This document shows, in pieces, positions 19,301 to 28,850 of a stretch of DNA of 64,000 nucleotides. The DNA is from Ignavibacteria bacterium. GTDB taxonomy: Bacteria; Bacteroidota; Ignavibacteria; Kapaibacteriales; Kapaibacteriaceae. The notes below the pieces were generated by a model. The model did not search any database. It saw only the letters and a program-made list of their open reading frames with translations, and had not been told where the DNA came from. How positions within the stretch are numbered: the stretch's first letter is position 1; the number at the start of each line of letters is the position of its first letter. The stretch lies in the NCBI GenBank assembly GCA_015709655.1, contig CP054181.1:1105262-1169261 (forward strand), written 5' to 3'. The translations under genes were made by a program, and so were the position numbers.

Positions 19301-22095
19301 GGACGAAACTCGTTGACACCGCCCTTGAGCAGCGTGCCGATACCTAAGGAGACGATACCGTAGCCAAAGCCGCTGATCTCGTTGCCGCTGTATTCGTTGC
19401 CGCTGCCGGCTGTGGTGTCCAGACGCTCAGAGTTGTTGCCCGTGATGCCCACCGGTACCTTGTTACGGTCAACGATACCACCCGAGTAGGTGTAGCTAAC
19501 GCCGCCTACAGAACGCTGGTCGGCTTCAAAGGTGAACTGTCCGTTGGTAAACAACACCCGCGGCAGCGAGTTGGCATAGCTCGGCGAGGTGCCTGCAGCA
19601 TTGCCGATGATCATGTTGCGGAGCTTGATGGACTGCGAGCCGTCGCCCAGATAGAACGGGGCACGGAACGGTGTCGTGGCATTTAAGGTTATGCGGATGG
19701 ACTTCTGCGAGCCGCCGTCAAAGATGAAGTTGCCCGCCGAGTTCGAGTAGGCGCGCACCGTTGGGAACTCACGCCCCAACGCCTGCTGGTTGGTGGGCGA
19801 AAGGTTCTGGCCAAACAGAACGCCGATGCCGTTGGTGGAGTTCAGCGTGATCTCTATTGAGCCGCGCGTCAGGCTCCGCTCCAGCGATGGACGGAACGTG
19901 ACCGTGTTGGTGCCGCTCATGCCCGAGATGTAGCCCGTCAGGTCAAGAGCTACACCACCGGTGTTCACATTACTGTTAAGTGTGTACGATTCGTCGGTAA
20001 GCTCAAAGGTAACAGGACCCGACACGCCACGGCGGTACAGGTCACTGACAGCCTGGTCGATGGTTGCATAGTTGTTTGATTTGCCACCGTTCAGCATACC
20101 AATGGTGTACTTGCCCTCCATGTTGCCCTGAACCGTAAAGTCATAGCACACCTGGTCATTTGCAGGCTCGGGGTCGTTGGTCTTCAGCGTCATACAGGCA
20201 CGGTAGCTGCCACCCTGGTCAGGCGTGAACAGCGGAAATACTGCCGTGGCAAAGTTCTGCGGTGCCGTAGCGTCCACCGACTGCAGGACAATCTGCTCGC
20301 TGTACACTTTCTGCATGCCCGGCAGACGGAAAATCTCCATCAGCACCGGCCAGTTCGAGCCGTCAAGAATACCGTTGTTGCGGATCTGGCCGGCTGGCTG
20401 GAACGGACGGTTGGCGTAGTATTCCTTGCCGGAGGCCGGTATCGTAATGGCGTCGGCAGCACCCTCCTGGTTGTAGTTGACTTCAAAGATGTGGGTCTGG
20501 CCGGCAAGTGGCAGACAGTCGTTGCCGGTCTGGAGATCGTACGCATTTTTAAGAGTGGCACAGTACTCGGCGCTATAGCGTCCCACAGCCGTCGGCACAA
20601 ACGGGGCGCCCGTGAAGTCCACACTGGCGCGTGCTCCGGTTTCAAGAACTCCTTCCCAGGTGGTGCTGCCTTCATAGACCTTCTGCCCACCGGGATAGGT
20701 ACGGATAACAACCGTCAGGTCCACCTCGGTCACGTCATCAAGACCAACGTTCTGAATCTGACACGACAGCGGTGTGGTCACATTCAGCGGGTTCTTCTTT
20801 GGTACTGGCTGTGGCGAGCGGATCTGCGACATCGCAACGTCATTCTGGAACGCTACGATGAACGATTTATACCATGACTGCAGGCCGCAGGATCCCGAGT
20901 TCACCGTGGCTTCCACGCGGTAGCTGCCACCGGTGGCATAGGTGAGGTTTAAAGAACCATCGGCATTGGCATACAAACCGGTAGCACCGGTCATCGTGAT
21001 CTGCTTCTCACCGGAACTCGAGCCGGTAAATGTATATGATGGCGCACCACCCCATGTTGCGGTGTACACCGTGTTCGTGCTGGGAAGTGGTCCAACTATT
21101 TTATACGTAATGGTGAATTGCTGATTGGGTTGCTCATAAAACGTGAGCGACGGCTTCGGATGATTTGCGTCCTGACCCTTGTACACATCACCCGCACGCA
21201 GAATACGGCGTGGGTCGATGTCATCAGGGTACGACTGGGTCACGCCCGATTTAATGGCAAGACGCACCAGCGGTCGGAAATAGCGATAGCCGTACTGGTA
21301 GTTCGGGTTGTACTGATACCAGTACATATACGGGAAGGTATTGTACATGAGATAGTTACAATCTGTCTGGCTGTAAAAGTAATATGTGAATGCCTGGAAC
21401 CACGGCGGGTATCCCACATAGTTACCGGGAGCGGGTGGGTTAACCTCGGTGATCATGTATGTGGCATACTGACCGTTCAGGGTTATGTTGGTAGGACGGC
21501 AGTTAAGCATACCAATGCAAATGTTGCTGGTTCCGTCCCAGACGAACTCACTCCCATTGAACGGATAATCAATCCAGGTCGAGTCACCTTCGCCAATTAC
21601 CGGAAGACTCCAACTGCTGGTATTCATGACTTCTACTGCACCGGTCTGCGGCTTAATAACGCCGCCCACCTTTTGAATACAGTGTGTGTAGTAATACGGA
21701 TACCCACCAGGCACGGATTTATATTGGTGCAAATAGGTTGAACCAATAGACTTGGCAAAAATCCGCATCGAGCCTTGGTATTCCTTGGGCATACTTACAA
21801 ACTGCATCCCGAGACCGGCAAGCGGTCCGGCACACAGTCCTGCCCTTTTCATGTCTGCAGCAAGAATGATGAACTCGTCATACCCACGATTGTAATAATC
21901 ATAGTATGCATAGTATCCAAAGATGTACTGCGTCAAATTTGGATAATTGTACTCATAGAAATAGTTCGTGCGCTGCTGCCCACCGGGAGTACCCGGTATG
22001 GTTACGTAGTTCTGCGCCCCAGCCCCCTGCCAGCTTGCTATCAGCAGTAGCACTGACCACAGAAATATGTTTGTGAGTAACAAGCGTGCCTTCAT
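16336..22095 (-). CDS. Giant T9SS-sorted beta-helix surface protein, copy A
   Basis: A 1919-residue protein starting at the ATG at 22095, chosen because AGGAGC lies just upstream and the next 28 residues form a clean signal peptide ending GAGAQ. In order: a tyrosine-rich N-terminal region (about 28-310), a RRILRAGDVYKGQD segment, beta-sandwich parts, CARDB-like DVAMSQIRSPQPV (about 415) and NNGILDGSNWPV segments, and a right-handed parallel beta-helix (about 840-1150, with repeated NEISGF/NRIYGV/NTVWGL turns). Then come the IGADEF motif (about 1298), another CARDB-like segment, a region of unknown fold with FWSHDQNGFS, and a T9SS type A sorting domain (last 80 residues, SVQPNPVRTTAV). I infer a surface adhesin or envelope-layer protein. 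Differences from the other copies include KRALTS, GGVSYTY and VSTVDLPAAPL. Confidence 0.88.
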   Translation of the reverse strand: MKARLLLTNIFLWSVLLLIASWQGAGAQNYVTIPGTPGGQQRTNYFYEYNYPNLTQYIFGYYAYYDYYNRGYDEFIILAADMKRAGLCAGPLAGLGMQFVSMPKEYQGSMRIFAKSIGSTYLHQYKSVPGGYPYYYTHCIQKVGGVIKPQTGAVEVMNTSSWSLPVIGEGDSTWIDYPFNGSEFVWDGTSNICIGMLNCRPTNITLNGQYATYMITEVNPPAPGNYVGYPPWFQAFTYYFYSQTDCNYLMYNTFPYMYWYQYNPNYQYGYRYFRPLVRLAIKSGVTQSYPDDIDPRRILRAGDVYKGQDANHPKPSLTFYEQPNQQFTITYKIVGPLPSTNTVYTATWGGAPSYTFTGSSSGEKQITMTGATGLYANADGSLNLTYATGGSYRVEATVNSGSCGLQSWYKSFIVAFQNDVAMSQIRSPQPVPKKNPLNVTTPLSCQIQNVGLDDVTEVDLTVVIRTYPGGQKVYEGSTTWEGVLETGARASVDFTGAPFVPTAVGRYSAEYCATLKNAYDLQTGNDCLPLAGQTHIFEVNYNQEGAADAITIPASGKEYYANRPFQPAGQIRNNGILDGSNWPVLMEIFRLPGMQKVYSEQIVLQSVDATAPQNFATAVFPLFTPDQGGSYRACMTLKTNDPEPANDQVCYDFTVQGNMEGKYTIGMLNGGKSNNYATIDQAVSDLYRRGVSGPVTFELTDESYTLNSNVNTGGVALDLTGYISGMSGTNTVTFRPSLERSLTRGSIEITLNSTNGIGVLFGQNLSPTNQQALGREFPTVRAYSNSAGNFIFDGGSQKSIRITLNATTPFRAPFYLGDGSQSIKLRNMIIGNAAGTSPSYANSLPRVLFTNGQFTFEADQRSVGGVSYTYSGGIVDRNKVPVGITGNNSERLDTTAGSGNEYSGNEISGFGYGIVSLGIGTLLKGGVNEFRPYYSTGTQINHNVIYDVGRAGIAAGYQDKLQVKGNRIYGVGSSSEVAGKDGAAVQGAPAADDAMGILLGGVNQYNVQNAVVSGNEISGIRGTYMSRGIVIEQVRNAYQSVSASGGMYYAPSSAERTLVTGNTVWGLSRGSTMGNLGGIHLLTGRNGASLETPASADYFTRGDTVANNTVVMTDDKVQSTSSMIAGIAIQHGNGTVVVNNAIAMLGSSTASKSVHAGLLYQGTMFRNQKVNTWYLGSGAPAALVSNYNAYYTPQSSVAYMMEISAGSEVVWEGTPDEFLTMDQWRNWTGQDISSVTGNFVSEFEYQGVAPAQKLRVKITPQPPIGSVLNDRGIRLSSVKTDIDGQTRGAAGLGYDIGADEFDGRSYVSDLESIDILSPKSYKASSGITSDAEYIMTAAPVDVSARIRNNGGLPRTGADIRVRIWLESPVSNNNNLSVPQWNANPVVDRTYKLDLNSGASADITFGIQGFTPQTYQQLPTYAVPGRFSAMSLNVTPRYRVEVTTPNDQNNANNSVSKVLRFFIKRALTSIIVSGRNVGTVLGVGSSSNEVAARLNSDSLLKGLNDLGFYNNPAGMMFSYDVMDRSAWEPRAVDYTIYRTLFWSHDQNGFSISERNDLRNFVAAGTSRDKKNLAVGSQEPTRKHIGNSIAADENFVHTVLRAAHQAPGTPLTPNYDGKKIVGRGIARNTEETISKTSYAGDASPQPALVKLYSDGTTPGIALASYSYKKGDRSTTDSIAGSATASLTSNRVFLGVDWRHYGRTGAFTGVERVLRGVIDFFETNGGTVVPVELLSFDARGRGSDADVFWSTASEQNADHFAVERRRADDVTAGDAAAWSTVATVAAAGSSTERRDYSIVDRDLSSGLYQYRLVSADRDGSQSRSGIVEVLIGSDGTLLSIESVQPNPVRTTAVVTLQLADAGTADIAVVDMQGKTVARLYSGTLPQGVSTVDLPAAPLASGTYTVVATVNGQTVTTTISIVK

Positions 22096-22712
22096 AAATA
22101 GAGCTCCTGTTAAACGGTTGATTATTTGTTGTTTACGTTTTCTTAGTTGCAATTGATTTTGTTGCTGTGTATTCGACAACACGACGATGAATATGTCCGA
22201 CTCTGACATCTCAGACATATACATCTGCCAAATTATGTATTCCTACAAAGCAAGCCGACTGAACAACACATTTTCTGACAGTTTTGGTTGTTAAACTCAC
22301 TGCCAGTGTCATTAAGTCAATTCAACTTACCAAAGGTTACATGATTATTGCAACTAAGTCAGGCTATTTATGACAAATTGGCGATATCAAACAATATGTT
22401 TTTTCGGGGCTATCTGGTTTATTTTCAAATAGTTAGGCGTACAAAAAATAAATTTTGGCCCGGAATGCTGCTAATCACAAAATTCTGATACGAGGCGATT
22501 TTGACGGCTTTTTATGTCGCAATGGCTGATTACTATTCTCACTTCACATCTCGATAAAACTTTTACATGGTTTCAGCCGCTTCTGAAGTCAATATTTATT
22601 CGTATGCTAACTTTTTATACCTCCGTGATTTTTCATTACAAAGATTTTGCTGATTGGGTTGCCCTTGTGAAGGTTCTGATAGACGACAATCTCTGTTAAT
22701 TTTTTTTATGAA
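22096..22712. other. Spacer between copies A and B, probable promoter region of copy A
   Basis: No gene of its own. AT-rich. CAAAGGTTAC at 22331-22340 (GTAACCTTTG in the direction of copy A) matches an element upstream of copies C and D. AGGAGC at about 22101-22106 (minus strand) is the ribosome site for copy A. I see no tRNA or strong terminator here. Confidence 0.55.
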
Positions 22713-22737
22713 GGGGGCTAAGCCATACTTAGCCCCC
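22713..22737 (-). repeat. 3' hairpin of copy B
   Basis: Same 10-bp GGGGGCTAAG/CTTAGCCCCC stem as behind copy A, with a different loop (CCATA), 10 bases after the stop of copy B. No T-run follows on the minus strand. This is the only structured candidate for ending copy B transcripts, so readthrough toward copy A is possible. Confidence 0.65.
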
Positions 22738-22747
22738 GTGGTTGGTT

Positions 22748-25700
22748 TTACTTAACGATGCTGATGGTGGTTGTGACAGTCTGACCGTTAACGGTGGCTA
22801 CTACGGTGTAGGTGCCGCTGGCCAGCGGTGCTGCCGAGAGGTCCACCGTGCTGATGCCCTGCGGCAGGGTGCCGCTGTAGAGCCTGGCAACGGTCTTGCC
22901 CTGCATGTCAACCACGGCGATGTCGGCGGTGCCGGCGTCGGCAAGCTGCAGCGTGACCACGGCGGTGGTCCGCACGGGGTTGGGCTGCACGCTCTCGATG
23001 CTCAGCAGCGTGCCGTCAGAGCCTATAAGCACTTCCACGATGCCGCTGCGCGACTGCGAGCCGTCACGGTCGGCGCTCACAAGGCGGTACTGGTAGAGGC
23101 CACTGCTGAGGTCACGGTCCACAATGCTGTAGTCACGACGCTCGGTGCTGCTGCCGGCGGCGGCAACGGTGGCAACCGTGCTCCAGGCGGCGGCGTCACC
23201 GGCGGTAACATCGTCGGCACGACGGCGCTCGACGGCAAAGTGGTCGGCATTCTGCTCACTGGCCGTGGACCAGAACACGTCGGCATCGCTGCCGCGGCCA
23301 CGGGCGTCAAAGCTCAGCAGTTCCACAGGCACTACCGTGCCGCCGTTGGTTTCAAAGAAGTCAATCACGCCGCGAAGCACACGCTCCACACCCGTGAAGG
23401 CACCCGTGCGACCGTAGTGACGCCAGTCCACGCCCAGGAACACTCTGTTGGAGGTCAGCGAGGCGGTGGCACTGCCGGCAATCGAGTCGGTGGTGCTGCG
23501 GTCACCTTTTTTGTAGCTGTACGAGGCCAGGGCTATGCCCGGTGTGGTGCCGTCAGAGTAGAGCTTCACAAGCGCCGGCTGCGGCGAGGCGTCACCGGCA
23601 TAGCTCGTCTTGCTGATGGTCTCCTCGGTGTTGCGGGCGATGCCACGACCAACGATCTTCTTGCCGTCATAGTTCGGCGTCAGCGGTGTGCCCGGCGCCT
23701 GATGGGCGGCGCGCAGCACCGTGTGCACGAAGTTCTCGTCTGCGGCAATGCTGTTGCCGATGTGCTTCCGCGTGGGCTCCTGACTGCCTACGGCCAGGTT
23801 CTTCTTGTCACGCGAGGTGCCGGCTGCTACAAAGTTGCGCAGGTCGTTACGCTCGCTGATGCTGAAGCCGTTCTGATCGTGGGACCAGAATAGCGTGCGG
23901 TAAATCGTGTAGTCCACGGCGCGCGGCTCCCAGGCCGAGCGGTCCATGACGTCGTAGCTGAACATCATGCCCGCAGGGTTGTTGTAGAAGCCAAGGTCGT
24001 TTAAGCCCTTCAGCAGACTGTCGCTGTTGAGGCGGGCGGCAACTTCGTTGGACGATGACCCCACGCCCAGCACCGTGCCAACGTTGCGGCCAGAGACGAT
24101 GATGCTGGTAAGCGAACGCTTGATGAAGAAGCGCAGCACCTTGCTGACGCTGTTGTTGGCATTGTTCTGATCATTCGGCGTGGTAACCTCTACGCGGTAG
24201 CGCGGCGTTACGTTCAGGCTCATGGCACTGAAACGGCCCGGAACAGCATAGGTCGGCAACTGCTGGTAGGTCTGCGGCGTAAAGCCCTGGATGCCAAAGG
24301 TAATGTCGGCACTGGCACCGCTGTTAAGATCCAGCTTGTAGGTACGGTCCACAACAGGATTGGCATTCCACTGCGGCACCGACAGGTTGTTGTTGTTGCT
24401 CACAGGGCTCTCCAGCCAGATGCGCACACGGATGTCGGCACCCGTACGCGGCAGTCCGCCGTTGTTGCGGATGCGTGCCGAGACGTCAACAGGGGCGGCC
24501 GTCATGATGTACTCGGCATCGCTGGTGATGCCGCTGCTGGCCTTGTACGACTTCGGACTCAGAATGTCGATGCTCTCAAGGTCGCTGACGTAGCTCCGGC
24601 CGTCAAACTCATCGGCACCTATGTCGTAGCCCAGGCCGGCGGCGCCGCGCGTCTGTCCGTCAATGTCGGTCTTCACCGATGACAGGCGGATGCCGCGGTC
24701 GTTAAGAACAGAGCCGATTGGCGGCTGCGGCGTGATCTTCACGCGCAGTTTCTGTGCCGGGGCGACTCCCTGATATTCAAATTCACTGACAAAGTTGCCC
24801 GTAACGCTGCTGATGTCCTGACCCGTCCAGTTACGCCACTGGTCCATGGTCAGAAACTCGTCCGGCGTGCCTTCCCAGACAACTTCGCTGCCGGCGCTGA
24901 TCTCCATCATGTAGGCTACCGAGCTCTGCGGCGTATAGTAGGCGTTGTAGTTCGACACCAGGGCCGCAGGGGCGCCGCTGCCCAGATACCATGTGTTAAC
25001 CTTCTGGTTGCGGAACATCGTGCCCTGGTAGAGTAAACCCGCATGGACACTCTTGCTGGCAGTGGAGGAGCCCAGCATGGCGATGGCGTTGTTGACCACG
25101 ACGGTACCGTTACCGTGCTGAATGGCAATGCCGGCAATCATGCTGCTGGTGCTCTGCACCTTGTCATCGGTCATCACCACCGTGTTGTTGGCCACCGTGT
25201 CTCCACGCGTGAAGTAGTCGGCAGAAGCCGGCGTCTCCAGCGAGGCACCGTTGCGACCCGTCAGAAGGTGGATGCCGCCAAGGTTGCCCATGGTGCTGCC
25301 CCGTGACAGACCCCAGACCGTGTTGCCCGTCACCAGCGTACGCTCGGCCGACGACGGTGCGTAGTACATCCCGCCGGAGGCCGACACCGACTGGTAGGCG
25401 TTGCGCACCTGCTCGATGACGATGCCGCGGCTCATGTAGGTGCCACGGATGCCGCTGATCTCGTTGCCCGAGACCACGGCGTTCTGCACGTTGTACTGGT
25501 TAACACCGCCAAGGAGGATACCCATGGCATCGTCGGCGGCTGGGGCTCCCTGCACCGCAGCGCCATCCTTGCCAGCAACCTCAGAGCTGCTGCCCACACC
25601 GTAGATGCGGTTGCCCTTAACCTGCAGCTTGTCCTGATAGCCCGCGGCAATACCGGCACGGCCAACATCATAGATCACGTTGTGGTTGATTTGGGTGCCC

Positions 25701-28513
25701 GTGCTGTAGTACGGACGAAACTCGTTGACACCGCCCTTGAGCAGCGTGCCGATACCTAAGGAGACGATACCGTAGCCAAAGCCGCTGATCTCGTTGCCGC
25801 TGTATTCGTTGCCGCTGCCGGCTGTGGTGTCCAGACGCTCAGAGTTGTTGCCCGTGATACCCACCGGTACCTTGTTACGGTCAACGATACCACCCGAGTA
25901 GGTGTGGCTAACGCCGCCAACAGAACGCTGGTCGGCTTCAAAGGTGAACTGTCCGTTGGTAAACAACACCCGCGGCAGTGAGTTGGCATAGCTCGGCGAG
26001 GTGCCTGCAGCATTGCCGATGATCATGTTGCGGAGCTTGATGGACTGCGAGCCGTCGCCCAGATAGAACGGGGCACGGAACGGTGTCGTGGCATTTAAGG
26101 TTATGCGGATGGACTTCTGCGAGCCGCCGTCAAAGATGAAGTTGCCCGCCGAGTTCGAGTAGGCGCGCACCGTTGGGAACTCACGCCCCAACGCCTGCTG
26201 GTTGGTGGGCGAAAGGTTCTGGCCAAACAGAACGCCGATGCCGTTGGTGGAGTTCAGCGTGATCTCTATTGAGCCGCGCGTCAGGCTCCGCTCCAGCGAT
26301 GGACGGAACGTGACCGTGTTGGTGCCGCTCATGCCCGAGATGTAGCCCGTCAGGTCAAGAGCTACACCACCGGTGTTCACATTACTGTTAAGTGTGTACG
26401 ATTCGTCGGTAAGCTCAAAGGTAACAGGACCCGACACGCCACGGCGGTACAGGTCATCAACCGCAAGCTCAATTGTTGCGTAGTTATTACTCTTGGTAAG
26501 ATTCAGCATACCAATGGTGTACTTGCCCTCCATGTTGCCCTGAACCGTAAAGTCATAGCACACCTGGTCATTTGCAGGCTCGGGGTCGTTGGTCTTCAGC
26601 GTCATACAGGCACGGTAGCTGCCACCCTGGTCGGGCGTGAACAGCGGAAATACCGCCGTGGCAAAGTTCTGCGGTGCCGTAGCGTCAACCGACTGTAGGA
26701 CAATCTGCTCGCTGTACACTTTCTGCATGCCCGGCAGACGGAAAATCTCCATCAGCACCGGCCAGTTCGAGCCGTCAAGAATACCGTTGTTGCGGATCTG
26801 GCCGGCTGGCTGAAACGGACGGTTGGCGTAGTATTCCTTGCCGGAGGCCGGTATCGTAATGGCGTCGGCAGCACCCTCCTGGTTGTAGTTGACTTCAAAG
26901 ATGTGGGTCTGGCCGGCAAGTGGCAGACAGTCGTTGCCGGTCTGGAGATCGTACGCATTTTTAAGAGTGGCACAGTACTCGGCGCTATAGCGTCCCACAG
27001 CCGTCGGCACAAACGGGGCGCCCGTGAAGTCCACACTGGCGCGTGCTCCGGTTTCAAGAACTCCTTCCCAGGTGGTGCTGCCTTCATAGACCTTCTGCCC
27101 ACCGGGATAGGTACGGATAACAACCGTCAGGTCCACCTCGGTCACGTCATCAAGACCAACGTTCTGAATCTGACACGACAGCGGTGTGGTTACGTTCAGC
27201 GGGTTCTTCTTTGGTACTGGCTGTGGCGAGCGGATCTGCGACATCGCAACGTCATTCTGGAACGCTACGATGAACGATTTATACCATGACTGCAGGCCGC
27301 AGGATCCCGAGTTCACCGTGGCTTCCACGCGGTAGCTGCCACCGGTGGCATAGGTGAGGTTCAAAGAACCATCAGAGTTTGCAAGGAAGCCCATTGCTCC
27401 CGTCATCGTAATCTGCTTCTCACCGGAACTCGTGCCGGTAAACGTATATGATGGCGAACCACCCCATAATGCCGTATATACCGTATCCGTACTCGGCAAA
27501 GGACCTATGATGTTGTATGTAACCGTGTACTGCTGTCCCGGTTGCTCATAAAATGTAAGCGACGGCTTCGGATGATTTGCGTCCTGACCCTTGTACACAT
27601 CACCGGCACGCAGAATACGGCGCGGGTCGATGTCATCAGGGAACGACTGTACAACACCTGACTTCACAGCCAGACGAATGTACGGGCGGAACCAGCGGTA
27701 TCCATAGTCATAGTTGGGATTGTACTGATACCAGTACATATACGGGAAGGTATTGTACATGAGATAGTTACAATCCGTTGGCGAATAATAATAATATGAA
27801 TATGCCTGGAGCCATGCCGGGTAGCTGTAGTAACTCCTGCCCGGAGCTGGTGGGTTGATTTCTGTTGCCATGTAAATGGCATTTTGATACTGTATTGTTT
27901 CCTGTGGCCGGCAGTTTAGCATCCCGATAACAATATTGCTGGTCCCGTCCCAAACGAAGTCATCACCAGTGTTAAACCAGTAGTCAACCCAGGTTGTGTC
28001 ACCCTGAGCTACCAGTGGCAGACTCCAGGTACTGGTATTCATAACTTCAACGGCACCAGTCTGAGCCTCTATTTTATTCCCGTTTCGCTGAATGCAGTAT
28101 GTGTAGTAGTAAGGACGCCCACCGGGAATACGATAATTGTATTCATGCAGATACTTGTTGCCGATAGATTTAATAAAAATCCGCATCGAACCCTGATATT
28201 CTTTGGGTACATGAATAAACTGCATACCTAACCCGGCCAGCGGTCCGCTACACAAACCTGCCTTCTTCAGGTCGGCAGCAGTTACGATAAACTCGTCGTA
28301 ACCTCGGGTGTAATAGTCGTAGTATGGGTAATACCCATATAGGTACCTGGTAAGTCCCGGATAGTTACCTTCATAATAATCATTGGGCCACATAAGCCCA
28401 CCAGAGTATCCTGGTATGGGGGTCATTTTCTGTGCCTCAGCCCCCTGCCAGCCCAAAAGCAGCAACAGAGCCGAACACAGGATTATGCTTCGGAGTAACG
28501 ATTGAAAATTCAT
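22748..28513 (-). CDS. Giant T9SS-sorted beta-helix surface protein, copy B
   Basis: A 1921-residue paralogue of copy A with the same domain order and a signal peptide of 27-28 residues (LLLLLGWQGAEAQ). The ATG at 28513 is chosen because it puts the signal peptide at the N terminus and follows AGAGG. The N-terminal 400 residues are clearly divergent from A (for example KMTPIPGYSGGLMWPNDYYE), while the rest is nearly identical. A patch at 26456-26515 is unique to B (LNLTKSNNYATIELAVDDL where the others have GGKSNNYATIDQAVSDL or similar). It shares TFRPSLERS and GQNLSPTNQQ with A, but KRSLTS, GGVSHTY and ISTVDLSAAPL with C and D, which makes it a mosaic. Confidence 0.88.
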   Translation of the reverse strand: MNFQSLLRSIILCSALLLLLGWQGAEAQKMTPIPGYSGGLMWPNDYYEGNYPGLTRYLYGYYPYYDYYTRGYDEFIVTAADLKKAGLCSGPLAGLGMQFIHVPKEYQGSMRIFIKSIGNKYLHEYNYRIPGGRPYYYTYCIQRNGNKIEAQTGAVEVMNTSTWSLPLVAQGDTTWVDYWFNTGDDFVWDGTSNIVIGMLNCRPQETIQYQNAIYMATEINPPAPGRSYYSYPAWLQAYSYYYYSPTDCNYLMYNTFPYMYWYQYNPNYDYGYRWFRPYIRLAVKSGVVQSFPDDIDPRRILRAGDVYKGQDANHPKPSLTFYEQPGQQYTVTYNIIGPLPSTDTVYTALWGGSPSYTFTGTSSGEKQITMTGAMGFLANSDGSLNLTYATGGSYRVEATVNSGSCGLQSWYKSFIVAFQNDVAMSQIRSPQPVPKKNPLNVTTPLSCQIQNVGLDDVTEVDLTVVIRTYPGGQKVYEGSTTWEGVLETGARASVDFTGAPFVPTAVGRYSAEYCATLKNAYDLQTGNDCLPLAGQTHIFEVNYNQEGAADAITIPASGKEYYANRPFQPAGQIRNNGILDGSNWPVLMEIFRLPGMQKVYSEQIVLQSVDATAPQNFATAVFPLFTPDQGGSYRACMTLKTNDPEPANDQVCYDFTVQGNMEGKYTIGMLNLTKSNNYATIELAVDDLYRRGVSGPVTFELTDESYTLNSNVNTGGVALDLTGYISGMSGTNTVTFRPSLERSLTRGSIEITLNSTNGIGVLFGQNLSPTNQQALGREFPTVRAYSNSAGNFIFDGGSQKSIRITLNATTPFRAPFYLGDGSQSIKLRNMIIGNAAGTSPSYANSLPRVLFTNGQFTFEADQRSVGGVSHTYSGGIVDRNKVPVGITGNNSERLDTTAGSGNEYSGNEISGFGYGIVSLGIGTLLKGGVNEFRPYYSTGTQINHNVIYDVGRAGIAAGYQDKLQVKGNRIYGVGSSSEVAGKDGAAVQGAPAADDAMGILLGGVNQYNVQNAVVSGNEISGIRGTYMSRGIVIEQVRNAYQSVSASGGMYYAPSSAERTLVTGNTVWGLSRGSTMGNLGGIHLLTGRNGASLETPASADYFTRGDTVANNTVVMTDDKVQSTSSMIAGIAIQHGNGTVVVNNAIAMLGSSTASKSVHAGLLYQGTMFRNQKVNTWYLGSGAPAALVSNYNAYYTPQSSVAYMMEISAGSEVVWEGTPDEFLTMDQWRNWTGQDISSVTGNFVSEFEYQGVAPAQKLRVKITPQPPIGSVLNDRGIRLSSVKTDIDGQTRGAAGLGYDIGADEFDGRSYVSDLESIDILSPKSYKASSGITSDAEYIMTAAPVDVSARIRNNGGLPRTGADIRVRIWLESPVSNNNNLSVPQWNANPVVDRTYKLDLNSGASADITFGIQGFTPQTYQQLPTYAVPGRFSAMSLNVTPRYRVEVTTPNDQNNANNSVSKVLRFFIKRSLTSIIVSGRNVGTVLGVGSSSNEVAARLNSDSLLKGLNDLGFYNNPAGMMFSYDVMDRSAWEPRAVDYTIYRTLFWSHDQNGFSISERNDLRNFVAAGTSRDKKNLAVGSQEPTRKHIGNSIAADENFVHTVLRAAHQAPGTPLTPNYDGKKIVGRGIARNTEETISKTSYAGDASPQPALVKLYSDGTTPGIALASYSYKKGDRSTTDSIAGSATASLTSNRVFLGVDWRHYGRTGAFTGVERVLRGVIDFFETNGGTVVPVELLSFDARGRGSDADVFWSTASEQNADHFAVERRRADDVTAGDAAAWSTVATVAAAGSSTERRDYSIVDRDLSSGLYQYRLVSADRDGSQSRSGIVEVLIGSDGTLLSIESVQPNPVRTTAVVTLQLADAGTADIAVVDMQGKTVARLYSGTLPQGISTVDLSAAPLASGTYTVVATVNGQTVTTTISIVK

Positions 28514-28653
28514 AAATGAACCTCTCAATTGCATGAATGTATGATAGTTGATTATCGTAATAAGTGTCATTTTAGCAGATTGCTACTGTCACCTTGACGT
28601 TTGTAATGACTGCTAAGAGTATAACTTACAACTATCTGTCAATATATGCAAGA

Positions 28654-28664
28654 CAAAAGGTCAC
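28654..28664 (-). promoter_or_regulatory. Possible promoter-region element of copy B
   Basis: GTGACCTTTTG in the gene direction, 141 bases before the copy B start, a variant of the GTAACCTTT element found 149 and 164 bases before copies C and D. Inverted GACA...TGTC half-sites flank it (28652-28672). Confidence 0.3.
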
Positions 28665-28770
28665 TTTCTGTCATTTTGGCTTTTCCGGCTTCTATTCTGG
28701 AATTTCCTTGCCCAAACAACCGGATGCTACGTAGGCAGATACTCCGCGCTGAGCCCCCGGAACAAAAAAA

Positions 28771-28793
28771 GCCACCGGCATGATACCGGTGGC
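28771..28793 (-). terminator. Intrinsic terminator after copy C
   Basis: Minus strand: GCCACCGG / CCGGTGGC 8-bp stem, 7-base loop, then seven T (28770-28764). A strong rho-independent terminator 58 bases past the stop of copy C, insulating it from copy B. The rest of the 28514-28815 spacer is AT-rich upstream sequence of copy B. Confidence 0.92.
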
Positions 28794-28815
28794 TTTATTG
28801 ATCAGAATTTATGAA

Positions 28816-28840
28816 GGGGGCTACGTCATACTTAGCCCCC
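28816..28840 (-). repeat. 3' hairpin of copy C
   Basis: GGGGGCTA/TAGCCCCC 8-bp stem with a 9-base loop; the inner two pairs present in A and B are lost through CTACG in place of CTAAG. Copy D carries the same variant. Confidence 0.65.
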
Positions 28841-28850
28841 GTGGTTGGTT